Source: Artemisia argyi
Taxonomy: Eukaryota > Streptophyta > Magnoliopsida > Asterales > Asteraceae
NCBI GenBank assembly: GCA_030686995.1
Contig: JARVZY010002414.1
Location: 33,501-97,500, forward strand
DNA length: 64,000 nucleotides
Direction: 5' to 3'
Each line of letters opens with the position of its first letter. Position 1 is the stretch's first letter. Position numbers and translations under genes: made by a program. Shown here piece after piece: positions 10,496-23,128 of the stretch. The notes under the pieces are model-generated. The model worked only from the letters and a program-made list of their open reading frames with translations, was not told where the DNA came from and made no database searches.

Positions 10496-13400
10496 AGTTT
10501 GGAGATCCGGGACAACCATTGGTTGTATGTCCCCTCCAAAGTAGTGTTTTAACCGATGGCCATTCACTTTAAAGTTGGAACCGTCAGGTTGAGCTAACTC
10601 AACAGTTCCATATGGAAATACTCTTGTTACAGTGAATGGCCCAGACCAACGAGTTTTAAGCTTTCCTGAGAATATCTTCAATCGTGAATTGAAGAGAAGG
10701 ACTCTGTCACCGATGTTGAAAACACGGTTTTTAATTTTAGAGTCGTGTATCTTCTTGGTTTTTTCTTTGTAAATTAAAGAAATCTCATAAGCTTGATCAC
10801 GAAGTTCATTTAATTCGTTTAGTTGAACCTTGCGGTGATCACCCGCTGTGTGAAGGTCGAAGTTTGCATGTTTTAAGGCCCAATAGGCCTTATGTTCTAA
10901 TTCGATCGGAAGATGACATGCTTTCCCATACACTAGCTTATATGGAGTACACCCGATAGGTGTTTTGTAAGCAATGCGGAAAGCCGATAATGCATCATCC
11001 AGCTTATCCGACCAAGAGGCACGGTTTTCACCCACCGTCCTCTCCATAATTCTCTTAATACCCCGATTCGAGACCTCCACCTGCCCACTTGTTTGTGGGT
11101 GGTATGCTGTAGAAATACGGTGAGTTACACCATATTTCAGCATCACTCTTGCAAATTGTTCATTGCAGAAGTGTGTGCCACGATCACTGATAATGGCACG
11201 AGGAGTCCCGAATCTGGAAAAGAGAGATTTCAAAAAGTTAACAACTACTCGGGCATCATTGGTTGGTAAAGCTTTTGCTTCAACCCATTTTGACAGATAG
11301 TCAACAGCCACGAGTATGTATTTATTCCCTCGTGAAGACGGGAATGGCCCCATAAAATCAATGCCCCACATATCAAATATTTTACAGACTTGGATGGCGT
11401 TTTGCGGCATCTCATTCTTTTTGGAAATATTCCCGTGATGCTGACAAGCCTCACAGGTTTTGATAAGTTCATGGGCGTCTTTATAGATCGTGGGCCAAAA
11501 GAATCCCGAATCAAACACCTTTTTTTCGGTGTAGTTTGGGTTATGATGTCCCCCCGTGGGTCCATCATGACAAGCTTTAAGAATTTCCATGGCTTCTTGG
11601 CCATGGACACACCGTCGGATGACTTGATCCGCACATATTTTGAATAAGTAGGGGTCGTCCCAGAAGTAATGTTTTACATCTTTAAAGAATTTTCTTTTCT
11701 GTTGGAACGACATCCCTTTCACAACGAAATTACCCGCATGGTAATTTGCAAAGTCGGCAAACCATGGGGTAGTAGTATCATCCCGGGTAGAGATTAGATT
11801 TAGAGTCTCCAGAGGAAAAGTTTCATTAATTTCTTTTCTCTCAAGAATATCCTGATGAGGATTCTCTAACCGGGACAAGTGATTAGCAGCAAGGTTCTCT
11901 GCTCCTTTTTTATCTCTTATGAGTATATCGAATTCCTGAAGGATCAGGACCCAACGGAGCAGTCTTGGCTTTGCGTCCTGTTTAGTGAACATGTATTTCA
12001 AAGCCGAGTGGTCCGTGTACACCACGCATTTGGTTAAGATTAAGTAAGGTCTAAATTTCTCAAAGGCATATACCACAGCTAATAATTCTTTTTCTGTGGT
12101 GGTATAGTGCGTTTGAGCTTCACTCATGGTCTTACTTGCGTAGTGTATTGGCTGAAAATGTTTTGTTTTGCGTTGCCCCAGAACTGCACCAATAGCGAAG
12201 TCGCTAGCATCGCACATAAGTTCGAAGGGTAAGTCCCAGTCGGGGGCAACAAGGATCGGTGCCTCGGTAAGCCTTTTCTTTAAAGTTGAAAAAGCTTCGA
12301 TGCACTCGAGGGAAAAGATGAAAGGAGCATCCTTTTCAAGAAGATGAGTCATGGGCCGGGCTATTTTGGAGAAATCCTGAATGAATCTCCGATAGAACCC
12401 GGCATGGCCGAGGAAACTCCTTATGCCTTTAACGGTGGTGGGATGAGGTAGTTTAACAATAACATCAATTTTGGCCTTATCAACCTCAATCCCACTTTTT
12501 GAAATTTTATGGCCGAGGACAATGCCCTCCCTAACCATAAAATGGCTCTTCTCCCAGTTTAGACAAAGATTAGTGTTTTCACAACGTTGAAGCATCTTTT
12601 CTAAATGGGAGAGGCATGAGTCGAAAGAATTCCCGATGACTGAGAAGTCATCCATGAATACCTCCATGGTTTTCCCGATCATGTCGTGGAAAATAGCCAT
12701 CATGCACCTCTGGAAAGTGCCCGGAGCATTGCATAACCCAAAAGGCATGCGACGATAGGCACATGTCCCGTAAGGGCATGTAAAGGTAGTCTTCTCTTGA
12801 TCCTGTGGATCAATGGGAATCTGGAAGTAACCCGAGAAGCCGTCGAGGAAGCAATAATACTCATTCCCCGCTAGTCTCTCGAGCATCTGATCCATAAAGG
12901 GCAGAGGGAAATGGTCTTTGCGGGTGGCTTCGTTAAGCTTTCTGTAATCGATACATACTCGCCACCCTGTAACCAAACGAGTTGGTATTAACTCGTTATC
13001 CTCATTTGTGACAACCGTGATGCCACCCTTGTTTGGAACACAATGTATTGAGCTAACCCAAGGACTGTCTGATATAGGGTAAATCAATCCCGCATCGAGA
13101 AGTTTGATAACTTCTTCCTTGATAACTTCGTGGATTTTTGGATTTACCCTTCTTTGATGCTGCACGGCAGGTTTAAAGTCCTCTTCCATTAGGATTTTGT
13201 GTGTACAAAAATCCGGGTTAATACCCTTTATGTCTGAGAGCTTCCAAGCAATTGCTTGCTTGTGGGACTTTAAAACCTTAAGCAGCGCGGATTTCTCCTC
13301 ATCCTTTAAGTCTTTCGCAATAATGACTGGTAACTTATCGTTACCTTCCAAGAATGCATATTCTAGATGAGGAGGTAGGTCCTTAAGTTCGACCTCTGGG

Positions 13401-15184
13401 AAATCATCATTTTTCTCAACATATTTGACTTCCGCGTTATGAAGTTGTGGAGGTAGAACAGGAATGGGAGAAGGATCTTTGTTCAATAACTTCTCAAGGA
13501 GAAGTATATCCCTCTTCGGGTCAATCTCTTGGTTATCAATTCCTTTGGGAACTGAATCACTTTTGAGAAAGGCCTCTAATTCCTCAAGGATGAAATCACT
13601 TCCCTCAAACGGAGTGAGGGAAGGAGAAGAATTAACGATTATGGGGTGAGAAGAGGGAGTGGAATTTCCACTCGTAGAACTATCAGAGAATCCAAGGATT
13701 TCCTGAGCATACTCCTCGGATGCAATGTCAATGACATCAATTCGGTTGACCGATTCAGCATCATAATTCGAGGAGTATCTCGAGGTTTGATCAAGGTTGA
13801 ACATTATCGCTTCAGTGCCAACTCGTAATGTGATTTCCTCATCAAAAACATCGATTAATGCACGACCCGTCCTTAAGAATCCCCTCCCAAGAATGAGAGG
13901 AACTCTCGGATCTGCATCGAAATCAACGACGACAAAGTCTTCCGAAAAATGGAACTTTCCCACTCTAACAAATACGTCTTCGGCAATACCGAGGGGACGT
14001 GAAATTGAACGGTCTGCAAGCTCGAGAGTCATGCATGTGGGAGTAAGTACCTGAAGAGAGAGCTTTTTCCAAATTGAGTGGGGCATTAAGTTGATGCTTG
14101 CGCCAAGATCGGCCAAGGCAAAGCACTCAACCATCCCCGGGAAAATACATGGTATTAGAAATTTCCCGGGGTCTCCTAGCTTCTCGGGAAGCTGTTTCAA
14201 CAGAACTGCAGAGCAGTTTTCGTTGAGTGGAGTTCGTGCCATTTCAAAGAGTTTCTCTTTATTTCCCAGTAAGTTTTTGATTGTCGATGCAAATTTGGGC
14301 ATTAATATGAGAGCATCCGCGAAACTAATATCGAAGTGTAGTTCTTGAAAAATCTGAAGGAATTTTTCCATCTGATGATTAGCTTTTTCACGGAGCTTCT
14401 GGTCTTGTAATCGTGAGGGATATGGAATTGTTGGTTTTGGGTTAGCTTTTGGATTTTCAACAGGACCTTCGGTAGTTTCAAAAACGACTCTTTTAGGGGG
14501 AGTCGGGACCGGGATAACTGGAGGAGGGATGTCAGTGGTACTTCCGTTATTAGTAGGAAGTACCGTATCTGTAGTATCCTCGGTATCACATTCCTCTACC
14601 TGGACAGGAGAAGTGGTTGAAGGAGCTGTGGGTCTTTTATAAGAAACTCCACTTCTTGTGGTGATCGCCTTTGCATCGCCCCTCGGATTAGCGATCGTGT
14701 TGCTAGGTAAAGTAGTACCTGAGCCCGAGGGTCGATCATTTAAAGACTTCTTCAAATCAGAGATTTGACTAACCAGCACTTTGTTCAGTTCATCTTGGGA
14801 TTTCATAAACTGTTTTAATAACTCATCAGATGATGGTCCAGTTGGAACAATGGCTTGATTTTGGTTTGGAAAATTTTGAGCCCGATTGTTCTGGAAATTC
14901 CCATGTTGCTGGTTGTTATTACCCTGGAAGTGGTTTTGTTGTTGAAAATTACCCTGAGGGTAATTGTTCTGACCTTGATTACGGTTATAATTCCCTTGGT
15001 TCGAATTTTGTTGAACCTGGTTTTGACCAGAGTTGAAATTCCCTTGGTTGTTAAAACCTTGGTTCATTCGGTTCTGGTTCTGATTCTGATTCTGGTTAAA
15101 GTTCTGGTTTCTGTTTTGACCATTTTGGTTCTGGGATTGATTAAATCCTGGTGGTCCCATGTAGTTATTGGAACGATAACTCAA
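10478..15184 (-). CDS. pol: Athila-type pol polyprotein (protease, RT, RNase H, integrase)
   Basis: A 1568-residue uninterrupted ORF from the first Met; the frame is open upstream to a stop at 15365-15367. In order: an N/Q-rich gag tail; an aspartic protease with DLGAS near residue 356; reverse transcriptase with YRKLN, the MPFGLCNAP block and the active-site FMDD near 843; RNase H with CDAS near 991 and a TDHSAL block; and integrase with an HHCC zinc finger (ending CEACQHHG), first Asp in WGIDFMGPF near 1275, second Asp in IISDRGTHF, and Glu in SGQVEVSN. All catalytic residues I can locate are present. The protein copies element RNA and inserts the cDNA. It would normally be made as a fusion with gag, and gag is broken here, so this copy is unlikely to work by itself. 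Confidence 0.93.
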   Translation of the reverse strand: MSYRSNNYMGPPGFNQSQNQNGQNRNQNFNQNQNQNQNRMNQGFNNQGNFNSGQNQVQQNSNQGNYNRNQGQNNYPQGNFQQQNHFQGNNNQQHGNFQNNRAQNFPNQNQAIVPTGPSSDELLKQFMKSQDELNKVLVSQISDLKKSLNDRPSGSGTTLPSNTIANPRGDAKAITTRSGVSYKRPTAPSTTSPVQVEECDTEDTTDTVLPTNNGSTTDIPPPVIPVPTPPKRVVFETTEGPVENPKANPKPTIPYPSRLQDQKLREKANHQMEKFLQIFQELHFDISFADALILMPKFASTIKNLLGNKEKLFEMARTPLNENCSAVLLKQLPEKLGDPGKFLIPCIFPGMVECFALADLGASINLMPHSIWKKLSLQVLTPTCMTLELADRSISRPLGIAEDVFVRVGKFHFSEDFVVVDFDADPRVPLILGRGFLRTGRALIDVFDEEITLRVGTEAIMFNLDQTSRYSSNYDAESVNRIDVIDIASEEYAQEILGFSDSSTSGNSTPSSHPIIVNSSPSLTPFEGSDFILEELEAFLKSDSVPKGIDNQEIDPKRDILLLEKLLNKDPSPIPVLPPQLHNAEVKYVEKNDDFPEVELKDLPPHLEYAFLEGNDKLPVIIAKDLKDEEKSALLKVLKSHKQAIAWKLSDIKGINPDFCTHKILMEEDFKPAVQHQRRVNPKIHEVIKEEVIKLLDAGLIYPISDSPWVSSIHCVPNKGGITVVTNEDNELIPTRLVTGWRVCIDYRKLNEATRKDHFPLPFMDQMLERLAGNEYYCFLDGFSGYFQIPIDPQDQEKTTFTCPYGTCAYRRMPFGLCNAPGTFQRCMMAIFHDMIGKTMEVFMDDFSVIGNSFDSCLSHLEKMLQRCENTNLCLNWEKSHFMVREGIVLGHKISKSGIEVDKAKIDVIVKLPHPTTVKGIRSFLGHAGFYRRFIQDFSKIARPMTHLLEKDAPFIFSLECIEAFSTLKKRLTEAPILVAPDWDLPFELMCDASDFAIGAVLGQRKTKHFQPIHYASKTMSEAQTHYTTTEKELLAVVYAFEKFRPYLILTKCVVYTDHSALKYMFTKQDAKPRLLRWVLILQEFDILIRDKKGAENLAANHLSRLENPHQDILERKEINETFPLETLNLISTRDDTTTPWFADFANYHAGNFVVKGMSFQQKRKFFKDVKHYFWDDPYLFKICADQVIRRCVHGQEAMEILKACHDGPTGGHHNPNYTEKKVFDSGFFWPTIYKDAHELIKTCEACQHHGNISKKNEMPQNAIQVCKIFDMWGIDFMGPFPSSRGNKYILVAVDYLSKWVEAKALPTNDARVVVNFLKSLFSRFGTPRAIISDRGTHFCNEQFARVMLKYGVTHRISTAYHPQTSGQVEVSNRGIKRIMERTVGENRASWSDKLDDALSAFRIAYKTPIGCTPYKLVYGKACHLPIELEHKAYWALKHANFDLHTAGDHRKVQLNELNELRDQAYEISLIYKEKTKKIHDSKIKNRVFNIGDRVLLFNSRLKIFSGKLKTRWSGPFTVTRVFPYGTVELAQPDGSNFKVNGHRLKHYFGGDIQPMVVPDLQTFPMDQ

Positions 15185-15367
15185 CAGATTTCGGTCCCCT
15201 TGCGGTTGGTAAGAATTACCTCCCGTATTGTAGGAACCTTGGGCTGCGAATATGTTCTCTTGAGTGAAGCCACCAGAGGCTGGGCACTCATGATACGGGT
15301 GTGGACCACCACAGGTTTCACAACTGATAGTTTTATTCTGCTGATTATGATTTGTCTGATGAATTCA

Positions 15368-16234
15368 GAGAACCGCAGCAGACAAATCATCAAACTTTCT
15401 GGTAAGGGCAGCTATTTCATTATTTGCCGGAGTGACTGACTTACATGAGTCATTCCTCTCTGCAGAGGAGTCCCAAAAATTGTGATGGGCAGTCATGTTT
15501 TAGATTAAGTCATAACACTCTTCAGGGGTCCTTTTCATAAAGGTGCCCCCAGCAGCAGCATTGATGGTGTCACGATGACGAAGTGTCAAACCATTATAAA
15601 AGGTATCAATAATGGCGACAAGAAGCATGTTATGATTGTGACACCGATCAATAGCAAGTTTGTAGCGTTCCCATGCCTCAAATAAGGACTCTTCGGGAAG
15701 CTGTCTGAAGTTACTAATATCGTTTCTCAGCTTTGTAACCATAGATGGTGGAAATTATTTAGCCAAGAATTTAGTAACCATCTCATCAAAAGTATGGATC
15801 GAATTCTTAGGAAGTCGATCGAACCATGAAGTCGCATGATGAGTGAGAGAATATGGGAACAGGTATAAACGCAGGCCGTCTTCGGTGACGCCATTTTGTT
15901 TCATGCTCTGGGTGACGGTTAAAAATTTATCAAGATGCTTGTTAGCATCGTCACCCGGCAAACCGTGGAACTGACACGAATTCTGGACTTGTTGTATCAT
16001 GTTGTGTTTTAGTCCAAAATCCGAGGCTCCAATTGTAAGTGGTGCAATGGGTCCACCCCTCCCGTGCATGGTAGGTTGACATAGTTCCTCCATTGTTCGG
16101 GTGTCAGGAACTATCTCCACCTTGGGAGGGATTGGGGGCTCGTCGTTCATTTTTAATGTGTGTTCTTCTTCAACAGTACGTAACTCGGTTACGTTTCTAT
16201 GACGATTACGTCGTGATTGTGAACGAGTGCGCAT
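15368..16234 (-). pseudogene. gag: Athila gag, interrupted by three nonsense codons
   Basis: The frame begins MRTRSQSRR at 16234 and reads through typical Ty3/Gypsy capsid blocks (WFDRLP, LRNDI, ESLFEAWERYK). It is stopped by TAA at 15755-15757, TAA at 15500-15502 and TGA at 15365-15367. Sequence after each stop continues in the same frame, so these are point mutations and not frameshifts. The nucleocapsid zinc knuckle ([13 protein letters not shown]) lies beyond the third stop, in the region joined to pol. Capsid supplied by another element would be needed for mobility. Confidence 0.85.
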
Positions 16235-16832
16235 GCACTAAAAACAATTTTCAAAACAAGATCGAGGCAAAACCACAGTGAACTTAAACCCAATAATCAC
16301 AAGTGACTGGCTTCTTTGAAAAAGGTACACCAATCACAGGGATACAATGGCAAGTTTTTATCTTTAAGTTTGGGAACTTATTATGTTCACACCCCCAGTT
16401 GGTAGGTGTTCTGCCTTGGTTTGCGGTGGTAAACTTTTATGTAATTATATTCACAGTAAAATGTTTTTGGCTTTTCGTGTATGGGTGAAAAAACTTGGAC
16501 AATATTTTTGGAACTGATTCGTTAGTCGAAATCGTTCCTTTAAGATTACTCGCAGGCTAGCAGGAGGGAATAAATGGATCCCTCTTCAGTTCGCAATTTA
16601 ATGTCAGAACTTACCTTATACCAGCTGTTTTAGGTTGTAATCTTAAAGTAAACGAAGTAATTTAACTTCACAGTTTATTTTGTTGTTTATGATTTTTTTG
16701 GTGTTTTTAACACTTCAGGAAAAGTGTTAGTGAACTTTTTCAAATATGATTTTGATTTTTACAAAGTGATGGTATTTGTACAGGAAGGTTTTGAAAACCA
16801 CTATACCTAAATCGTTTGAAAATACGCAACAA
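16235..16832 (-). other. Athila leader between primer site and gag
   Basis: About 600 bp with no credible ORF. This is the untranslated leader expected to hold the packaging signal; no specific signal could be recognised. Confidence 0.6.
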
Positions 16833-16852
16833 CCTCCCCGGCAGTGGCGCCA
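16833..16852 (-). other. Primer binding site of Athila (tRNA-Asp type)
   Basis: Minus strand TGGCGCCACTGCCGGGGAGG. The 3' end of plant tRNA-Asp predicts TGGCGCCGTTGCCGGGG, a 15 of 17 match. It lies five bases from the LTR edge at 16858. Confidence 0.85.
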
Positions 16853-16857
16853 AATTT

Positions 16858-19800
16858 TGACTCCTCCTAAACCAACCAGTCAACCGGGTGCAGTTGATAG
16901 GCCCACCTAGGAGAAAGTGCAAGGTATATTAACCGTGGAAATATAGGGAAATCCTCGGGTCGTTAAGTCCCAACGAGATTGAAATTGTATTTTGAACGAT
17001 TCGGGGAATGAGTGGTACTGAGGACAGTAACCAAAGATTAAGTGGGTTTGGATTATACTACTGATATTATTTGGATAACAATATAAAACAGGCACAATAA
17101 ACAGCTATGTATATACGTTTAACAGAAATGTAAACAAATACGTATGCGTACTGAGGAAAATGTGAGTTTTAAGGAAAAATAAACTACAGGGGTTAAAAAT
17201 GAAAATTCTATAAACTCAAACTTAAAAGAAAATTATTTTTTAGATTATTTTACTATTTATTATTAATTATTTAATTAAAAACTATTTAACTATATAATTT
17301 AAAACTAATTTAAATTAACTTAAAAATGATAAATACTACAAATTAAACTAAGAACTTGCAAAAATAATTTCTAAACCTTAAAATGAACTTGAAGAAAGTA
17401 TAAAAAATAAAAATAAATATTTTTGTCCTTTTATGAGTTTTATATTAATTAAAAACTATTTAACTTAATTAAACTAATTAAACTATTTTAAGTTACTAAT
17501 AATACTAAATTAACTTAGAAAATTATGGAAAAATTTATAAAACTATTTAACCATCACAGGAATCCTACAAAATTATAAAAACATCTAAAAATTATATTTA
17601 GACTAATTTACTAATTAATTATCTTTTAATTAACTTAAATCTAATTAAATAATTAAAATAAGAAAAATGGAAAATTAACAGTAGAAATTATAAATCTATT
17701 TTCTAAAAGTAATAATTTATAAAACTTAGAAAAATTATAAAAACCAACTGTTGTTAACTAAAATTTAAGAAAACTAATTAATTACTAATATTACTTATTT
17801 AATTATTTAAACTACTTTTAATTCTAATAATTAGTAAACTGTTTAGGAAAAATCTAAGAAAATTATTTTAAATACTTAAAGGTACTAGGAAATTAAGAAA
17901 ATTATAAAAATGGAAAAGTGCTTATTAATAAGCTGAAAGGAAAATTAAATAGATAATTTCTATTAAATAGAAGCTATCACTATAATTTAGTTTGGCTTTT
18001 TCTGGTTTTTCTTTTATAGAACTATTAAAATACTTAAATTATGAAACTTTTACAAAGACAACTAATTTAGAAACCAAGAATAAGCACTGTGAGTGCTTAT
18101 TAGCTTATACAGTTGACTTAGTTTGACCAAATCAAGAAATGAGCTCAAATGGACTTATGTGGGGTCCACTAAGGTATTTTCTGGTTACACTGAGTTAGTT
18201 GGACTTGAATAAGCTATACTTGATGAGATAAGCTCATGGGATAAGCTAAAAAGCTACAATAAGCAACTGCTTATTGGGGTTCTGGGTCAGAAATGGGACA
18301 ACCTTCAAGTGCAATTCCAAGTGGGGTCCATTGGTGCACAGGTCAAACAAAGGGTCAAAGTATGAACCCTGGTAGGAGGGGGGTTGGGAAAAACCAATTA
18401 GGGAGTGTGGAACCCACTGGGGTAGCCACAAACAACCACCCAAGTGGTGGTGGTGAGATGGTATGCTGTGTAGCAAGGCAAAGCCCTTTCCCTGCAGGTG
18501 TGTTCCAGGGGTAAAATGGTCCACAAATAAAATTCACAAAAAGGTAACAACCATGGAAATCTTAAGTTCTACTGATAAATATTACTCCCAACAAGTTTCA
18601 AAGCCTAAGATTAAACACAAAATTCTAGATAAATCATGCCATTTTGAGGATTTCTGATCATACAACTTTTTGACTTTTTAATATATGAACTAACTTTGAC
18701 TTATGTCAACTTCTGATTGATCCTACTTACTAAATAAGTTGTTATAAGCTAAGATTAAGTTAAATTAAGCTAGGTGACTAACTTATGTGATGATATGGTA
18801 AGATTTGGACCTCAATTTCTATAACAGTTAACTGTTAAGAGGTGATTCATGTGATTTTGACTTTTATCAAATGGGACTTGAATATTTTTGTTGTTCTGAG
18901 CTAATATTACCCTAGATGACTTGTATAAACCAGAAACAACAACAATAAAGCACTGGAACACCTAGGATTATCTTGATCCAAACGCACCTTATACCTAGAT
19001 AGTTTTATGATTTAAGAGGTAAATGGCTTTAAGAGCTTATGCAACTGATTCAGATCAACTTATTATGGTGTATTAAGCTAAAATGAGCACTGAAACACAG
19101 AACTTAACAACAATTAACCAAGGTTAACAAGTATACTAATTTGACAGTAAAAATGGAATTCAAAGAAACTGTAATTTCTATAGAACAAGCTATGTATTTT
19201 AAGCAATAATATTACTAAATACCTCTAAGTAAACACAGAAAAGCTGAATAAGCAGTAATTAAGCAAAGCTACAGTAAGATTTAGGAAATGAGTTTTTTTT
19301 AGAACTTACAAGATGCATTCCTGCTCAAACCATGAACCAAGAACAATCCTAATTCCTCCCTGAGGATCTAAACCCAACTCCAAAGCTTTCTTGTGCTTCC
19401 AAATCAACTCTAAATCCCAGAAATCAAAACCAAATCCCATAGTTGACTTTTGTTGACCGATTTTATATTTGTGGAATTTTTTAGCTTATACTTATTTGTA
19501 AGTTACTAAAAGCTTTATTGAGCTTATTAGGAACTTATATGAGCTTATTGATCCTTATCATCCACTACAAACAATATTAGACATTATTGAGATTTTTGTT
19601 ATAAAATAAAACTTGCATAAATTGAGACAGAGATAAAACTTGAAATTGATTACTTAAAAGGTTTCACAATACACTGAAAAACACTAAACAAGGTACTTGA
19701 AAGCTTAATTTTACACTGGAATTAGAAAACTAATACATTCGACATACATTTATTGAAAATAAACTAGATAGTCTTCTCTTCTGCTTTTCTTCCTTTTATA

Positions 19801-21037
19801 GGCTCACTTTAGGGTTCCTTATGAGTCTCTGAGACTATCCCATCATTCCTAAGCCATTGGATTGGACTGGATTGATCTTGGCCTTTGAATCTCCTTTTTG
19901 GCGCCAAAAGTCCTACACGTTAACTTGGTGCCAAAGTTCTGTAATTAAAAGGTTTTGGGAGCTTGTGGAGGTGGCAGAGGACAAAAGAGATAGTAGGAAT
20001 GGTCTATGGTCAAGTTGGAAGAAAACAGAGAAGGTGGGATGCTTTTTTGAGAAAATATGGTGGGAATTGCATTTATTGTGGTGTGGGATAAGGTTGTGAG
20101 GTGGAAGGTGATGAGGTGGGTGAGCTGGAAGGTGATGAGGTGGTGGTAAAACCACCTGATTTCAGGTTTCAAGTTTCAAGTTTCAGGCTGGGGGTGAGGG
20201 TGATGAGCAGTGGTGGTGGTTTTGGGGGGAGGTCAAACGGGTCAAACCCCGTTTTTATTAAATAAGGGTGTGGGCCGAGGAGTGATTGGGCCAAGAAAAA
20301 GGAAGGGTGGGCTTGGTATTGTGTTTGGATTGGATTTTGTTTTGGGTTTATAATAATAAAGGGTCCGGTTGGTATGTGGTATTAAACAAGGACCAATTTT
20401 GTAATTTGGTGAAATTTGAGGGACTGATTTTGTCACTTTTCCAAACTACTTCCAAGGACTAAACCTGCAATAAAACCATAACACAAGGACAAAAGATGTA
20501 ATTTTTCCATTTTTAATACCAGGGACCTTTTCTGCCAATTCCTCAAACTCTAGGGACCATTTATGTAACTTTGGATTTTTAAGGGACTAAAGATGTAATT
20601 TCCCAAAATGTTATCAAAAGGACCAATTATGCCATTTAAGAATAGTTCAAGGTTTATTTTTCATATTTTTCCATTTTCAAAACCTTAAGGACTATATTTG
20701 ACATTTTTGAAACTTGAGGGACTAAAGTTGTCATTTTGCAATTTTTAACTTTAAAGGACTATACTTGACAACTTATGAATCCCTAAGGACCTTTGATGAT
20801 ATTTTTCATGTTTTGATTTACCAGGGACTAGTTTTGATAACTTTTGAAACTTGAGGGACTGAAACTGCCAATTATGCAAACTTTGTACGTTTTTTATCTG
20901 TTTTTGATTATTTTGCATTTGAAACATATAAAACACACTTCTAAGATATTTTCAGTATTTTGATGCATATTTGAGTGTTTTTGGATGTTTTGGCAGTTCA
21001 GATTGGTATAAAATGATGAGTATTTAGACACTCATCA
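16858..21037 (-). repeat. 5' LTR of Athila (complete, 4.2 kb)
   Basis: Plus-strand termini TGACTCC... and ...CTCATCA give TGATGAG...GAGTCA in the element's own orientation. The part nearest the primer site (about 17200-17950) is extremely A/T rich. The bases after it, gccac (21038-21042), are the candidate target duplication. Confidence 0.88.
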
Positions 21038-22725
21038 GCCACACACACAAACCAATACATCATCCACTCAACACCTTATATTCTCATTTTCTATCAAAAT
21101 TTCACCGCGTTTTCTTCTTTCTTTTTTTGTAAAAATCGAATCACAACAAAGATCACAACTAAGATCTTGCTATGTTCAAGACCACAACTAAGATCTTGCT
21201 ATGTTCAAGATCGATGATGTGTTTGTTGACTTTCTTTTACTTTGGCTGAATATTTTGCAAGGTTCAGAGGGAGTAAGACATGATCACCAACTCTGATCCA
21301 GTAAGATGTTATTCCTCTGACCACGTCTGACTCGCAATAGAAAAACAAACAACCCTTTTGTCTGACCGCGTCTGACTGGTAAGAGTCAGAGGCGGTTCAG
21401 ACTTTTTTGGCAAAAACAAACACAGCCTAACTACTCACGCCCCCATCTGTGTAGTTAAACACATCAACTCCTTGTCTCTTCAACACGTAGATCTACACCA
21501 ACACACTCCTTTCTCCAAAGACTACAAATCGAAAAAAACCTAATACTTCCCATTAACACCTACGAACCAAACACAGAAACTAATTGATTCATCAATCTTT
21601 CTGCTGCTTGTTACCTGTTATGTTTTGTCTCGATTCAACTTCAAGATCTCTCAAAGAGGTCTCGGGTAAGGTGTTGTTGTTATGTTTTTCGTTTTAGTCA
21701 TAATCGAATGAAATAAAGAGAGAAACATGTTTGTTTTACCTCTTACTTTAAGTGTTCGAATATTTAACAAGATGCTTGAGCTTCTCACGGATCTATGATG
21801 TTGTCTTTTGATTCATAAAGATCTGTAAGGATCATGATGTCTCATAAGAGATGTGAAACAAACCAATACTGAGATCCTTTCTTCTTATCATTTATGTTTC
21901 ATGAGATGGAGTGACTGTTGAGGTTGTAGCTGGTTCTTATGGTTGTTGATTGTGACGAAGGGGATAGGGTAGTAAAGTTTGATTCATTGTTTGAAAAATG
22001 GTTATTGATGTTGGCAGTTGACTGATTTAGAAGTTCGTAGTTGTGATATATGAACTAAGTTGTTGACTTTTTAATATTGTTAGATCTGGACTTTTGCTTT
22101 CTATTATTTCTTTTTGTTATCATATCTTGGTTTTTGACTGATGAGGGTTACAAACTGAAGTCACTTATGAGTCGTAGTCTTTTGGTTTTGGTTAACTGCT
22201 TTTGTCTTCTTCATCTCTTTTTTTTCTTGTTGCTCAAAACACAACCTCTAAATAAAAATTAGCAGCATATCATTTTGATTTGTTAGATATTTGGTCTTTA
22301 AAAGGCAAATCGTAGTGGCACATCAAATCGCAGTTGACCACATCAAATTGCAGTTGATTGCATCAAACCGCAGTTAACTGAGCTGTCACTTTTTTACTTT
22401 TTGTAAAAACAGAACTAAGTTTACTCTTACATCAAAACGTAATGAAGAAAAAAAAAATATTCAAACCCAGAATTGTTTCATCATAGCCACGAGACAATTT
22501 AATGTAAACTAGTAAACCTGTAAAATGAGACTTTTGACCACTTTATAACACACATAAGAAAACTAAAAACAGTTACCGAGGCACCACAAAATCAAATCGT
22601 ATGATAAACAAACATATAAGACTAGTTAAAAGAATGGTACAAAACAGCTTCAAAACCAAATCTGAACAAAAAAAAAATAGGATTGTGACAAGATAAATAC
22701 CACGAAAATCAACCAAAACTAATAA
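21038..22725. other. Non-coding stretch between Athila and a Copia-type LTR
   Basis: By position this should be the interior of the Copia-type element whose primer site is at 22726-22742, but no gag or pol motif is visible on either strand. It contains a 30-bp direct repeat at about 21170-21215 (aagatcttgctatgttcaag twice), a GTCTGAC-rich patch near 21310-21400, and a plus-strand C/A-rich segment resembling a plant 5' UTR with a possible splice donor near 21667. Function unknown. Confidence 0.4.
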
Positions 22726-22742
22726 CCCTGGCTCTAGTACCA
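22726..22742 (-). other. Primer binding site of a Copia-type element
   Basis: Minus strand TGGTACTAGAGCCAGGG, two bases from the LTR edge; resembles the tRNA-Met site. Confidence 0.6.
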
Positions 22743-22744
22743 AT

Positions 22745-23128
22745 TGTATGATCGATACATGTTGATTATGTGATTCAGGAGGTCGATTTTAGTGGAAGTA
22801 TAGGTTAGCCATTTTAGAGAGAGAGAGAGAGAGGGGGGGGGGGAAGTTTTCTAGTGAGAGAAAATCACTTAGTGTATGTGTATTAAGAGAAAACAACCAG
22901 CCCTCTCCCTTGGTCGGAAGAGGGTATATATACAATTACAGTAAATGCCCCACATGGGCTGTGGAGTGAGCTGATAGTGGGTAAAGACCCAACCCAACTC
23001 CACGATAAGACTAAATCTAAACTATTACTATTATAACTAAATGTATACTAATAAGGCTACGAGCTATCCTCTGCTAGATGTTACTTGGGGTGACCGAACC
23101 TTTCACATGAATTTTCATATTCCTAACA
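22745..23128 (-). repeat. Copia-type LTR, 384 bp
   Basis: On the minus strand it begins TGTTAGGAATATG and ends ATCGATCATACA, followed at once by the primer site, so it is a 5' LTR. It breaks the MULE transposase frame exactly at 23129. The next bases (aggat) are the candidate target duplication. It includes a (GA)n-G12 tract at about 22820-22845. Its partner LTR must lie left of the window, displaced by the Athila insertion. Confidence 0.7.

Larger units (their letters stand above)
6873..21037 (-). mobile_element. Athila-like Ty3/Gypsy LTR retrotransposon
   Basis: 6873-9513 is homologous to 18336-21037, both ending ...gacactcatca. Between them lie, on the minus strand, a tRNA-Asp-type primer site, gag remnants, and a protease-RT-RNaseH-integrase ORF. 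The 5' LTR is 16858-21037 (4180 bp) and the internal region 9514-16857 (7344 bp). The 3' LTR is interrupted by the LARD, with its remaining part off the left edge. Complete length would be about 15.7 kb. The Athila call rests on the protease and RT motif wording, the tRNA-Asp primer site and the GTGTGGGGGAT polypurine tract. No envelope-like ORF is present between pol and the 3' LTR. Confidence 0.92.

Noticed and set aside
11245..14589. Several 60-130-codon ORFs on both strands
   Set aside because: Shadow frames of the Athila pol coding sequence.
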